The notes beneath the pieces were generated by a model that saw nothing but the letters and a program-made list of their open reading frames with translations, ran no database searches and had not been told where the DNA came from. From Dyella sp. EPa41 (lineage in GTDB: Bacteria > Pseudomonadota > Gammaproteobacteria > Xanthomonadales > Rhodanobacteraceae): a stretch of 57,204 bases of DNA. Of the stretch, positions 8,247-16,908 are shown one piece after another (the first letter of the stretch is position 1; each line of letters begins with the position of its first letter). The stretch spans positions 1 through 57,204 of the forward strand of contig NZ_BCPR01000027.1 of the NCBI RefSeq assembly GCF_016586165.1, in the 5' to 3' direction. A program made the translations under genes and the position numbers.

Positions 8247-9713
8247 ATGAATCCAAAGCTCGCGGCGGCACCCGCCCGACTGCTGGCCGAACAGGCTCTG
8301 AGCCGGGCCGCCGGCGCACCCTTGCTCGGCGGCAACGCCGTCGAACTGCTGATCGATGCCGCCGCCCACTTCGACGCCTGGCTCGACGCCATCCGCAGCG
8401 CACGCCACCGGGTGCTGCTGGAGAACTACATCATCCGTGACGACGAAGTGGGCCGATCGTTTCGCGACGCCTTGGTGGAATGCGCCGAGCGCGGCGTGCA
8501 GGTGGCCGTGGTGTACGACTGGCTGGGCTGCAAGGGGCAATCGCGCGACGGCTTCTGGCGTCGTCTGCGCGCAGCGGGCGGCAAAGTGCGCGCCTTCAAT
8601 CCACCGCAACTCGGGCAGCCGTTCGGCTGGATCAGCCGCGACCATCGCAAGCTGCTGGTGGTCGACGGCGTGGTTGGATTTCTTTCCGGCGTGTGCATCA
8701 GCCAGAAGTGGCTGGGTGATCTGCGCCGCGGCGTGGAGCCGTGGCGCGATACCGGCGTCAGCCTGCGCGGCCCGGCCGTCGCGGAACTGGAACACGCCTT
8801 CGCCGAAAGCTGGGCAAGCATCGGAGCGCCGCTGCCACCGTTTCCGGAACCGTCCGCGATACAGGAGCCGGCGGGCTCGGTGGCGCTGCGCGTGATCGCC
8901 ACGCAGCCCTCGACGGCGGGCATGTATCGACTGGACCAGCTCATTGCCGCCATGGCCCGGCGGACGCTCTGGCTTACCGATGCGTATTTCATCGGCATCG
9001 CGCCCTACGTGCAGGCCCTGGCGTCGGCGGCGCGCGATGGCGTGGACGTGCGCCTGCTGGTGCCGGGCAGCAGCGACATACCGCTGGTGGCCGGCATGTC
9101 GCGCTCGGGCTATCGGCCGTTGCTCAAGGCGGGCATCCGCGTGTTCGAATGGAACGGTTCGATGCTGCACGCCAAGACGGCAGTGGCGGACGGCCTCTGG
9201 GCGCGCGTGGGCTCGTCCAACCTCAACATCGCCAGTTGGCTTGGCAACCGCGAGATCGACGTGGCCGTCGAGGACGCCGGTTTCGCGCGGCAACTGGCCG
9301 AGCAATACGAGCTCGACCTGGAACATGCCACGGAGATCGTGCTCGCCCCGCGGCGATGGCGGCCCCACAAGGATCACGTGCAAAGCAAGGTTCGCCAGCC
9401 GCAGACGCGGTTTCGCCACGTGGGCGGAAGCTCGGGGCGGGCAGCCGCCGGCGCCCTGCGCATCGCCAACACCGTGGGCGCCGCCCTGACGGATCGCCGC
9501 GTGCTCGGCGACACCGCCACCGGGCCGCTGCTGCTGGGCACGCTGGTGCTGACGCTGCTGGCTGTACTGGGCTTTTTCTGGCCCGCCGTCATTGGCTGGC
9601 CCATCGGCGTCGTGGCTGCCTGGCTCGCGCTGAACTTCGGCGTGCGGGCTTGGCGCGTCCGCAGGCGCCTGCGCTCCAACCCGCTGGACCTCGACGATTC
9701 ATCGGTCGAATAA
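8247..9713 (+). CDS. Cardiolipin synthase-like phospholipase D protein
   Basis: 488 residues. Two HxK-type PLD motifs are present: D132-H133-R134-K135-LLVVDG and H308-A-K310-TAVADG-x4-GSSN. This is the two-motif arrangement of bacterial cardiolipin synthases, which join two phosphatidylglycerols (or PG and PE) at the membrane. The N-terminal membrane anchors of ClsA are absent; instead a hydrophobic hairpin lies at the C-terminus (about residues 425-465), followed by basic RRRLRS. Length and missing N-terminal helices resemble ClsB. Start chosen at ATG 8247 because upstream in-frame sequence is the repeat leader. Substrate not proven. Confidence 0.87.
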   Translation: MNPKLAAAPARLLAEQALSRAAGAPLLGGNAVELLIDAAAHFDAWLDAIRSARHRVLLENYIIRDDEVGRSFRDALVECAERGVQVAVVYDWLGCKGQSRDGFWRRLRAAGGKVRAFNPPQLGQPFGWISRDHRKLLVVDGVVGFLSGVCISQKWLGDLRRGVEPWRDTGVSLRGPAVAELEHAFAESWASIGAPLPPFPEPSAIQEPAGSVALRVIATQPSTAGMYRLDQLIAAMARRTLWLTDAYFIGIAPYVQALASAARDGVDVRLLVPGSSDIPLVAGMSRSGYRPLLKAGIRVFEWNGSMLHAKTAVADGLWARVGSSNLNIASWLGNREIDVAVEDAGFARQLAEQYELDLEHATEIVLAPRRWRPHKDHVQSKVRQPQTRFRHVGGSSGRAAAGALRIANTVGAALTDRRVLGDTATGPLLLGTLVLTLLAVLGFFWPAVIGWPIGVVAAWLALNFGVRAWRVRRRLRSNPLDLDDSSVE

Positions 9714-9828
9714 TCCATATAAATCATAAAGCTGGGGGCTTTGCCTCAAGGCCTGACTATGCTTGGTCCGGCAAGCGGATGTAATCCAAGCATTCATCGC
9801 CGGCCGGTCGTGCTAGGCTCCCGCGTTC

Positions 9829-11226
9829 ATGCGCTCGCCCGACGACCACAGCCACGACCCCGGCGGCTCGCCGCCCCGGCAGATCCTCACGCCCAGTTCG
9901 CTCAACCGGCTGGTGCGGGATCTGCTGGAGGACGCCCTGCCGCTGATATGGATCGAAGGCGAGCTGTCCAACGTGGCTCGCCCGGCATCAGGGCACCTCT
10001 ACTTCACCCTCAAGGATGCCGGCGCCCAGGTGCGCTGCGCCATGTTTCGCCCCAAGAGCGGCTGGCTGAAGTTCCGGCCTGCCGACGGCATGCACGTGCT
10101 GGTGCGGGCCCGGGTGGGGCTGTACGAACCTCGCGGGGAATTCCAGCTGGTCGCCGAGCACATGGAGCCGGCCGGCGAAGGCGCCCTGCAACGCGAGTTC
10201 GAGCAGCTCAAGGCCCGACTCGACGCCGAAGGCCTGTTCGACCCTGCGCGAAAACGGGCCCTGCCCCGCTACGCGCGACGGATCGGCGTGATCACGTCGG
10301 CAACCGGCGCGGCGATACGCGACGTGCTCAGCGTGATGTCGCGACGCTGGCCGCTGGCCGAAGTGGACGTATTGCCCGTACCTGTGCAGGGTCGCGAGGC
10401 GCCGCCGGCCATCACCGCCATGCTGCGCAAGGCATCGGCCAGCGGCCGCTACGACGTGTTGCTGCTCACCCGCGGCGGCGGCTCGCTGGAAGACCTGTGG
10501 GCCTTCAACGACGAGCAGGTGGCGCGCGCGATCCATGCCAGCGCGGTGCCGGTGGTGTCCGCCGTGGGTCACGAGATCGATTTCAGCATCGCCGACTTCG
10601 TGGCCGACCTGCGCGCACCCACGCCGTCGGCAGCGGCCGAACTGCTGGTGCCCGATGCGGCGCCGATGCGACGGCACCTGGAACAGCTGGCGCAGCGCCT
10701 CACCGTGCTGGAGCAGCGCAAGCTGCAGGCACGCATCCAACGGGTGGACCACCTGTATGCGCGCCTGCAGGCACAACGGCCCCAGGCGCGGCTCGCGCGT
10801 GATCGAGAGCGCCTGCTCAACCTCGAGCGCCGGTTGCTCGGCGTGCAGCGCGAACAGGCGCGCATGCGCCGCGTGGCACTGGAGCGCGCCCACGCACGCC
10901 TGATTGCCCAGCACCCGCGCCTGCGCCTGCTGCTGTTGCGTCGTCGACTCGCGGAGCTGTCGCAACGCCTGCGCCAGTCGGTGGAACGCCGGCTCGAACG
11001 CGAACGACTGACCTTGCGACAGGCGGGACGCGCCCTGCATGCCGTGAGTCCTCTCGCCACGCTGGAACGCGGTTACGCGATCTTGTTCGATGAGCAGGGC
11101 AAGGTCCTGCGCTCGGTGCGTGGCGTAGCTGAAGGAGCGCAGCTGACAGGTCGCCTGGCCGACGGAGAACTACGGCTTGTGGCGGGCCCGCATGCGGCGT
11201 CCGGCGAGCCCAAAGACCGCAAATGA
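9829..11226 (+). CDS. xseA: Exodeoxyribonuclease VII large subunit
   Basis: 465 residues, near the usual length. The N-terminal OB-fold reads [34 protein letters not shown]. The catalytic core holds the conserved [31 protein letters not shown] and [18 protein letters not shown] segments, followed by a long Arg-rich coiled coil and the C-terminal [13 protein letters not shown]. It degrades single-stranded DNA together with XseB (not in this window). Preceded by a 115-bp gap after the PLD gene, so probably its own promoter. Confidence 0.96.
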   Translation: MRSPDDHSHDPGGSPPRQILTPSSLNRLVRDLLEDALPLIWIEGELSNVARPASGHLYFTLKDAGAQVRCAMFRPKSGWLKFRPADGMHVLVRARVGLYEPRGEFQLVAEHMEPAGEGALQREFEQLKARLDAEGLFDPARKRALPRYARRIGVITSATGAAIRDVLSVMSRRWPLAEVDVLPVPVQGREAPPAITAMLRKASASGRYDVLLLTRGGGSLEDLWAFNDEQVARAIHASAVPVVSAVGHEIDFSIADFVADLRAPTPSAAAELLVPDAAPMRRHLEQLAQRLTVLEQRKLQARIQRVDHLYARLQAQRPQARLARDRERLLNLERRLLGVQREQARMRRVALERAHARLIAQHPRLRLLLLRRRLAELSQRLRQSVERRLERERLTLRQAGRALHAVSPLATLERGYAILFDEQGKVLRSVRGVAEGAQLTGRLADGELRLVAGPHAASGEPKDRK

Positions 11227-11598
11227 GCGCGCTGTGCGCGCCTCCGTGCGCGACTGCAGGCTGCCTGCCGACGCGTCCGCCGCCGTCGCGTGCTTGAGGC
11301 TCCCGCGGCTCACACCATGTGAACGATCCATGCCTCATCCTTTTCGTTCCGATCACGGGAGCGCAGCATGAAGGCAGCGGCAGGGTTCGCGAACGCGTGG
11401 GAAGCCGAAGGCGCGTACCGCACGCTTCGCATGCAGCCCGGCCTCGCGCCACGCCCGCCGCGCGACGATGAATCCATGCCCGGGCCGCGGCGCGCGCTCG
11501 ACGCCGGCACGCATCCGCCCATTGGCCGCCAGGCCAATCACCACATCCCCAACGCAAAAATCCAGCGGCCCAGCGCCGCCTGATCGCCTGGAGTTTCC
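11227..11598. other. 372-bp gap between xseA and aldehyde dehydrogenase
   Basis: No convincing gene. A 71-codon plus-strand frame at 11368-11583 has GGGAG upstream of its ATG, but composition is Pro/Ala/Arg-rich and all frames here stay open, as is common in GC-rich DNA. The stretch may hold a promoter for the dehydrogenase; I see no clear -35/-10 pair or hairpin with a U-run. Confidence 0.4.
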
Positions 11599-13029
11599 AT
11601 GCTCGCCAAAAGCTATCCGTACTACCTCGCCAACCAGCCGCAGACCTCGAAGGAAACGATGGATGTGCTGGACAAGTACAGCGGCAAGGTCGCCACGCGC
11701 GTGGCCGTGCCCGACGCCAAGGCCACCGAGAAGGCGATCGCCGCCGCCGTGAAAGCGGCGGAACCGATGCGCGACTTCAAGCCGTGGGCCCGCCAGCAGG
11801 TGCTGCAGCATTGCGCGCAGCGTTTTGCCGAGCGCCGCGAGGAGCTGGCTTATGCACTGTGCGTGGAAGCCGGCAAGCCGATCAAGGATTCCGACGGCGA
11901 GGTGACGCGACTCATCGAAACCTTCCGCATCGCCGCCGAAGAGGCGGTGCGCGTCAATGGCGAAACCATCAACCTGGAACTCGCCAAGCGTCTGGACGGC
12001 TATCACGGCTACACCAAGCGCGTGCCGCTGGGGCCGGTGTCGTTCATCACGCCGTTCAACTTTCCCCTCAACCTTGTCGCCCACAAGGTGGCCCCGGCCA
12101 TCGCGGCGGGCTGCCCGTTCGTGCTCAAGCCCGCCGAACGCACGCCGATCGGCGCCCTGATCATTGGCGAAGTGCTGGCCGAGACCGACCTGCCCAAGGG
12201 CGCGTTCTCGGTACTGACGCTGGACGGCAAGCACGCCAATCCGCTGGTGGAAGACCCGCGCTTCAAGCTGCTCTCGTTCACCGGCAGCCAGATCGGCTGG
12301 GATCTCAAGACGCGGGCCGGCCACAAGAAGGTGACGCTGGAGCTGGGCGGCAACGCCGCGTGCGTCATCGACGCCGACCAGGGCCCGCAGCTGGACCGCG
12401 TGATCGATCGCCTGGTGTTCGGCGCGTTCTACCAGTCGGGCCAGAGCTGCATCAGCGTGCAGCGCATCTATGCGCACAAGGACATCTACGACGAGCTGAA
12501 GAAAAAGCTCGTCGCTGCCGTGAAGAAGCTGAAGGCAGGCGATCCGAAGAAGAAGGACACCTTCCTCGGCCCGATGATCGACGAGGCCGCTGCGGAGCGC
12601 CTGCATGGCTGGATCGAGGAAGCACGCAAGGCCGGCGGCAAGGTGCTGTGCGGCGGCAAGCGCAGCGGCGCGATGCTGGAAGCGACCTTGATGGAAGGCG
12701 TGCCCACCAGCGCCAAGGTGCATCGCCAGGAAGTGTTCGGCCCGTTCGCCCTGCTCGCGCCGTTCAAGCGCTTCGACGACGTCGTGGCGATGGTCAACGA
12801 TTCGGACTACGGCTTGCAGGCCGGCATCTTCACCGACAGCCTCGCCCATGCGATGCGTGCCTGGAACGAGCTGGAACAAGGCGGCGTGATCGTCAACGAC
12901 GTGCCCAGTTTCCGCGTGGACAACATGCCCTACGGCGGCATCAAGCTTTCCGGCATCGGCCGCGAAGGCGTGCGGTGTGCCATCGAAGACATGACCGAAG
13001 TGCGGTTGATGGTGATGCGCGAGCTTTGA
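11599..13029 (+). CDS. NAD(P)-dependent aldehyde dehydrogenase family protein
   Basis: 476 residues with GGAG before ATG 11599. Catalytic features of the ALDH superfamily are intact: GPVSFITPFNFPLNLVAHK and the KPAERTP cofactor loop, LELGGNA with general base E248, the nucleophile C284 in GQSCIS, and the late EVFGPF motif. It oxidises an aldehyde to the acid (or acyl intermediate) in the cytoplasm. The subfamily resembles lactaldehyde/phosphonoacetaldehyde-type enzymes, but I cannot fix the substrate. It stands alone, followed by a 127-bp gap and a secreted protein gene. Confidence 0.92.
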   Translation: MLAKSYPYYLANQPQTSKETMDVLDKYSGKVATRVAVPDAKATEKAIAAAVKAAEPMRDFKPWARQQVLQHCAQRFAERREELAYALCVEAGKPIKDSDGEVTRLIETFRIAAEEAVRVNGETINLELAKRLDGYHGYTKRVPLGPVSFITPFNFPLNLVAHKVAPAIAAGCPFVLKPAERTPIGALIIGEVLAETDLPKGAFSVLTLDGKHANPLVEDPRFKLLSFTGSQIGWDLKTRAGHKKVTLELGGNAACVIDADQGPQLDRVIDRLVFGAFYQSGQSCISVQRIYAHKDIYDELKKKLVAAVKKLKAGDPKKKDTFLGPMIDEAAAERLHGWIEEARKAGGKVLCGGKRSGAMLEATLMEGVPTSAKVHRQEVFGPFALLAPFKRFDDVVAMVNDSDYGLQAGIFTDSLAHAMRAWNELEQGGVIVNDVPSFRVDNMPYGGIKLSGIGREGVRCAIEDMTEVRLMVMREL

Positions 13030-13156
13030 GGCCATCGCGGCGGTCCAGTAGGCCCCTGACCGCCGCCTGTGGCGCCGGGGTGCCGGGTGGTGTTCAATCT
13101 TCACACCCAACCCGGCAAGCCCCTGCCTGCCGCCCTGCCCCCAGTGGAGCCGACGG

Positions 13157-14176
13157 ATGCCCACGAAATTAGCCTTGTGCCTGGGCACCCTGCTCATGAC
13201 GGCCAGCGCCCTGGCGCAAGAGCCCCCGACCGCGCCCGCCACCACGCAGCCACCCGCCAAGCCCGTCGACCTGCAGGCGGTCACCGTCCGCGGCGACCAG
13301 CCCGGGCCGGCGCTGTGGGAGGTTCGCAAGGGCGATCACGTGCTCTGGGTCCTGGGAACCATATCGCCGCTGCCGAAGTACGCCACCTGGCAGTGGACCC
13401 AGCTTGAACAGGCCCTGGGGAAATCGAGCGAGCTGCTCGAAGCGCCTTCGGCGCGCCTGAAGATGCCGCCCAGCCTGTTCTCCCGCCTTGCACTGCAGCC
13501 GTCGGCACGGCTCAATCCCGGCGGCGCGACGCTGCAGCGCCTCCTGCCGGCCGACATGTATGCGCGCTGGCGGGACCTGCGGCATCAGTATCTGCACGAT
13601 GACGATGCCTATGAGTACCAGCGCCCGATCATCGTCGCCGAACAGCTGTTCACCAAGGCTCTCAGCGCGAACGGCCTGACGGCCGACATCGACGTGGAAG
13701 ACATGGTCGAGAAACTGGCGCGCAGGCATGGCGCCCGGCAGGTGCCCGTGCGCTATGAACTGGTGATCCACAAGGTGCCCAAGCGCACCGGCGGCGCGGA
13801 CAGCGACCAGCAGCAAGGCATCGCCTGCCTGGACGAGACGATGCAGATGATCGAACACGACATGCCCATGCTCACCCGCCGCGCCAACGCGTGGGCCACC
13901 GGCGACTCCACCACGCTGCGCAACCTCATGCAGGAAAACCGCGAGCCGTGCGTGGTGAGCGCGATCAACGGCGATTTCGAGCATCAACTCAACGTGACCG
14001 ACCTGCCGCAGCGCATCGATGCGGCCTGGGTCAGGGAGGCGGACGCCGCGCTCACGCGCAACCGGCGCACGGTCGCCGTGCTGACGATGGAACAGGTGAT
14101 GTCCCCCACCGGCTACCTCGCCACGCTGAGGTCGATGGGTTACCTGGTGCGGCCGCCGGACGACCTCAAGCAGTAA
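13157..14176 (+). CDS. TraB/GumN family protein, exported
   Basis: 339 residues with an N-terminal signal peptide (KLALCLGTLLMTASALAQ, cleavage after AQ). After a Pro/Thr-rich linker comes PALWEVRKGDHVLWVLGTIS, the opening motif of TraB/GumN (PF01963), and a repeated late motif around RRTVAVLTMEQVMSPTGYLATLRSMGYLV. GumN is encoded beside the xanthan cluster in Xanthomonas, but its role is unclear; the superfamily includes TIKI metalloproteases. Here the usual GT(I/x)H histidine reads GTISP, so metal ligation may be lost. GGAG precedes the ATG. Convergent with the S10 peptidase. Confidence 0.82.
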   Translation: MPTKLALCLGTLLMTASALAQEPPTAPATTQPPAKPVDLQAVTVRGDQPGPALWEVRKGDHVLWVLGTISPLPKYATWQWTQLEQALGKSSELLEAPSARLKMPPSLFSRLALQPSARLNPGGATLQRLLPADMYARWRDLRHQYLHDDDAYEYQRPIIVAEQLFTKALSANGLTADIDVEDMVEKLARRHGARQVPVRYELVIHKVPKRTGGADSDQQQGIACLDETMQMIEHDMPMLTRRANAWATGDSTTLRNLMQENREPCVVSAINGDFEHQLNVTDLPQRIDAAWVREADAALTRNRRTVAVLTMEQVMSPTGYLATLRSMGYLVRPPDDLKQ

Positions 14177-14193
14177 ACCGCCGCGCAAAAAGA

Positions 14194-14222
14194 AGGCCCG
14201 GACGCCTGCAGCGCCCGGGCCT
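14194..14222. terminator. Bidirectional terminator
   Basis: Arms 14194-14205 and 14211-14222 (AGGCCCGG... / ...CCGGGCCT) pair at 11 of 12 positions around a 5-base loop. CTTGTTTT follows on plus and TTCTTTTT on minus, so it can stop transcription of both the TraB/GumN gene and the S10 peptidase gene. Confidence 0.9.
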
Positions 14223-14235
14223 CTTGTTTTGCCGA

Positions 14236-15786
14236 TTACTTCGCGCCGTAGAGCTGGGCCGCGTCTGCCTTGAACGAGGACGCACTGCCGTCACGGCTGT
14301 AGAACATGTGGCCGCCCGGATACACCGACAGCTTCACGCGCTGCTGCTGGCCGAAGGTCGGCATCTGGTCGATGATCAGGCGCGAGGTGAAGAACGGGCA
14401 CGACAGGTCGTTGTAGCCGTGCACGATCAACACCTTCATGTTCGGATCGTTGCCGATGGCCTTGCGCAGGTCCGCCACCGGCTTGTCGTCGGTCTCGCCG
14501 CGATCCCACGCGTTGTTGACCGTGTAGGACAGCGCCTCGTAATGCGCGTCCGTCTTCCAGCCCACTTCGCGCGTCACGAAATCCACCATCGCGCTGGTGG
14601 TCGGCGCCAGCAGCGCATCGAGGATCGGGTCGCCCGACTGGCGGCGCGCCGAACCCGGGAACGGATCGAACGCGGTGACGTTGGAGTCGTACACGCTGCC
14701 GATCTTCTTCTCGGAACGATGGATCTCGCGCAGGTAGGTGCCGATGTCGACACGGCCGTCCAGCTTGGAGACCACCGAGGGATCGAGGCCGGTATAAGCG
14801 GACACCTTCTGCACCATGCGGCTGATCGCGCCCGGGTCCGAGCGTCCCGCCAGGAAGTCGGTGACGAACTGGGTGCGCACGTAGTTCTCGACGTCCGTCA
14901 TCGCGGCCGGCGAGAGCTTGCCCTGGGCCTCCAGATGCGCCGCCGTCATCGACGGCAGGTTGATCATCCACGGCAACGGCGACAGCGCGTCGCCATCGCC
15001 GATGGCGGCCGGATCGAGGTACGGCGACACCATCACCAGGCCGTTCACGCCCACGCCCATGCGGGTCTGCAGTTCATAGGCGATGCGCGGCGCGCGGTAG
15101 CCGCCGTAGCTCTCGCCCATCACGTACTTGGGCGCGCGCAGGCGGCCGTGCTTCACCAGCCAGTCGTACACCACGCGCGAGAGGTATTTGATGTCCGCCT
15201 CGGTCGAGTAGAAATCCTTCTTGGTCTTGTCTTCGTCTTCCAGCGAACGCGAGAAGCCGGTGCCGACCGGATCGATGAACACCAGGTCGCTCATGTCGAG
15301 CCAGGTGTTGGGGTTGTCCTTGGTCACGGCGGCATCGGACGGCGCGTCGCCGTCCACGCCGAACTGGATGCGCTTGGGACCGATCGCGCCCATGTTGAGG
15401 TACACCGACGAAGCGCCCGGGCCGCCGTTGAAGGCGAACGTCACCGGACGATGCGGATCGTTGCCGGGCACCACGTAGGCGGTATAGACCACATCGGCGA
15501 TCTTCTTGCCCTTGGCGTCGCGCACCGGAATGGTGCCCACGGTTGCCTCATAGGACACCGTGCGGCCACCCACGCGCACGCTCTGCTTGATGGTCTTGTC
15601 CGCCGGCAGCGGCGGCAGCTCGGCTTCGGACTTCTTTTCCGCCTCGGCGGCGGGCTTGGCATCCTTGCCTTCGGCGGCCATGGCCAGCGGCGACATGACC
15701 ATGCCGAGCGCAAACACGGCCGCAAACCAGGCGGCACCACGCCCCACCCGGGCGGCACGACCACAAACAGGCAAATCTCGCTTCAT
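14236..15786 (-). CDS. Peptidase S10 family serine carboxypeptidase, exported
   Basis: 516 residues from ATG 15786 (MKRDLPVCGRAARVGRG), chosen because it yields a proper signal peptide with hydrophobic core AAWFAAVFALGMVMSPLAMA; an earlier ATG at 15837 would put extra residues before it. The S10 triad is visible: serine in VMGESYGGYRAPR, aspartate in VLIVHGYNDLSCPF, histidine in YPGGHMFYSRD, with oxyanion-region FAFNGGPGASSVYLNMGA and IDPVGTGFS. It removes C-terminal residues from peptides, probably in the periplasm. S10 enzymes are less common in bacteria than in eukaryotes but occur in Xanthomonadales. Confidence 0.93.
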   Translation of the reverse strand: MKRDLPVCGRAARVGRGAAWFAAVFALGMVMSPLAMAAEGKDAKPAAEAEKKSEAELPPLPADKTIKQSVRVGGRTVSYEATVGTIPVRDAKGKKIADVVYTAYVVPGNDPHRPVTFAFNGGPGASSVYLNMGAIGPKRIQFGVDGDAPSDAAVTKDNPNTWLDMSDLVFIDPVGTGFSRSLEDEDKTKKDFYSTEADIKYLSRVVYDWLVKHGRLRAPKYVMGESYGGYRAPRIAYELQTRMGVGVNGLVMVSPYLDPAAIGDGDALSPLPWMINLPSMTAAHLEAQGKLSPAAMTDVENYVRTQFVTDFLAGRSDPGAISRMVQKVSAYTGLDPSVVSKLDGRVDIGTYLREIHRSEKKIGSVYDSNVTAFDPFPGSARRQSGDPILDALLAPTTSAMVDFVTREVGWKTDAHYEALSYTVNNAWDRGETDDKPVADLRKAIGNDPNMKVLIVHGYNDLSCPFFTSRLIIDQMPTFGQQQRVKLSVYPGGHMFYSRDGSASSFKADAAQLYGAK

Positions 15787-16006
15787 CAGGAATCTCGCAA
15801 AGGCCAAATGGCAGTTAGCTACGCAGGTGCCCGACACGCACGCTCCCCGCTGCGATCAACAGGCGCAGCCATGCTCGTGTCGGATGCACTCTCCATGGAA
15901 GCGGCATGCCCACGGGGGACACCAGTGCCGTTAGGCACGGGTCCGCGATGATGGCGGGCGCGCATGGCGACGGCGCAACATCGTGCGCCGCCTTCGCACG
16001 GAGGCA

Positions 16007-16828
16007 TCAGCGAGGCAGGTAGTCGTTCGGCTCCACCAGCTGGAAGCCGGGGGTTTCGCGCACGCACTGCCGCAGCAGGAAGGCGTGGCCGCTGCCATAG
16101 AAGACCACGATATGGTCGCCCGGCTCCGCCAGTTGCAGCAGGTTCGCGCAAATGAGGAAGTTGCGGCGATACCAGGCCGCGAGCAGCTCGGCGCCCGGCT
16201 GCTCGTTGCCCGAGCCGATGCGCAGCGCGGTGCGATAGAACGAGTTGCCCTCCTCGATCAGGGCCGGCTCGTTGACGCGCCGCAACGCCGCGGAGAGACC
16301 CTGCCCGGCGAGCAGGCGCTGCTGCTCGGCCATCTGGCGATCGATCTTCGCGCCCTCGGCATCGAGCTGGCTGGAAAGCCCATGCGCGTCGGCATAGGCC
16401 TTCACCGGCTCATAGGGAAAATCGCCATCGACATCGATGCCATACACCCTGGCATGAGCCGTCCCGGCGAGGCGAAAACCGAGCTGCACGACTTCGTTGC
16501 GCGATGGCGGCAAGGTTCCGGCCAGATAACGGGGATAGCGCTCGTCGACCGTCTCGCGTGGCCATTCGACAGCCACCTTGCCGGGCTTGAAGCGCGCCAG
16601 GGCATCGGTGATGGCCGCCAGTTCCGCCTGGCGTTTGGGCGCCAGCACATCGTCCACCTTCATGTTGTGAAGATCGTGGCCAGGATTGGACAGGTGGAAG
16701 AGGCCTATCACCATCACCTGGACGGGCGCGGATTGCGCATCGGCCCGGGCCTTGTCGGCAGCGAGCGACATCGCGCCCGCCAAGGCGACGCAAAACAGGA
16801 ACGACGACCTGGTGAATGCCAACCGCAT
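16007..16828 (-). CDS. DUF5694 domain protein, exported
   Basis: 273 residues from ATG 16828 (MRLAFTRSSFLF), with GGGGAG ahead of it. A signal peptide runs to about residue 30. The mature part opens VQVMVIGLFHLSNPGHDLHN, then KRQAELAAITDALARFKPGKVAVEWP, and ends with DHIVVFYGSGHAFLLRQCV. This pattern is that of DUF5694, which belongs to the broad TraB/EreA/ChaN-like fold; the two histidines (FHLSNP, GSGHA) may bind metal or act in catalysis. No reaction is known. It stands between the carboxypeptidase and the RND operon, with gaps suggesting its own transcript. Confidence 0.75.
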   Translation of the reverse strand: MRLAFTRSSFLFCVALAGAMSLAADKARADAQSAPVQVMVIGLFHLSNPGHDLHNMKVDDVLAPKRQAELAAITDALARFKPGKVAVEWPRETVDERYPRYLAGTLPPSRNEVVQLGFRLAGTAHARVYGIDVDGDFPYEPVKAYADAHGLSSQLDAEGAKIDRQMAEQQRLLAGQGLSAALRRVNEPALIEEGNSFYRTALRIGSGNEQPGAELLAAWYRRNFLICANLLQLAEPGDHIVVFYGSGHAFLLRQCVRETPGFQLVEPNDYLPR

Positions 16829-16908
16829 GCGGATCTCCCCTGGCACGGCCGGTTCGCCCCTTGCGAACCGGCTCGACCTGGCTTGGATGCATCCTGGCCG
16901 CAAGCGGT

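Noticed and set aside
11368-11583. 71-codon plus-strand frame with GGGAG upstream
   Set aside because: All frames in this gap are open and the peptide shows no fold or motif; kept only as a remark on the gap.
11353-13329. Minus-strand open frame of 658 codons
   Set aside because: Antisense to the aldehyde dehydrogenase, whose catalytic residues are intact.
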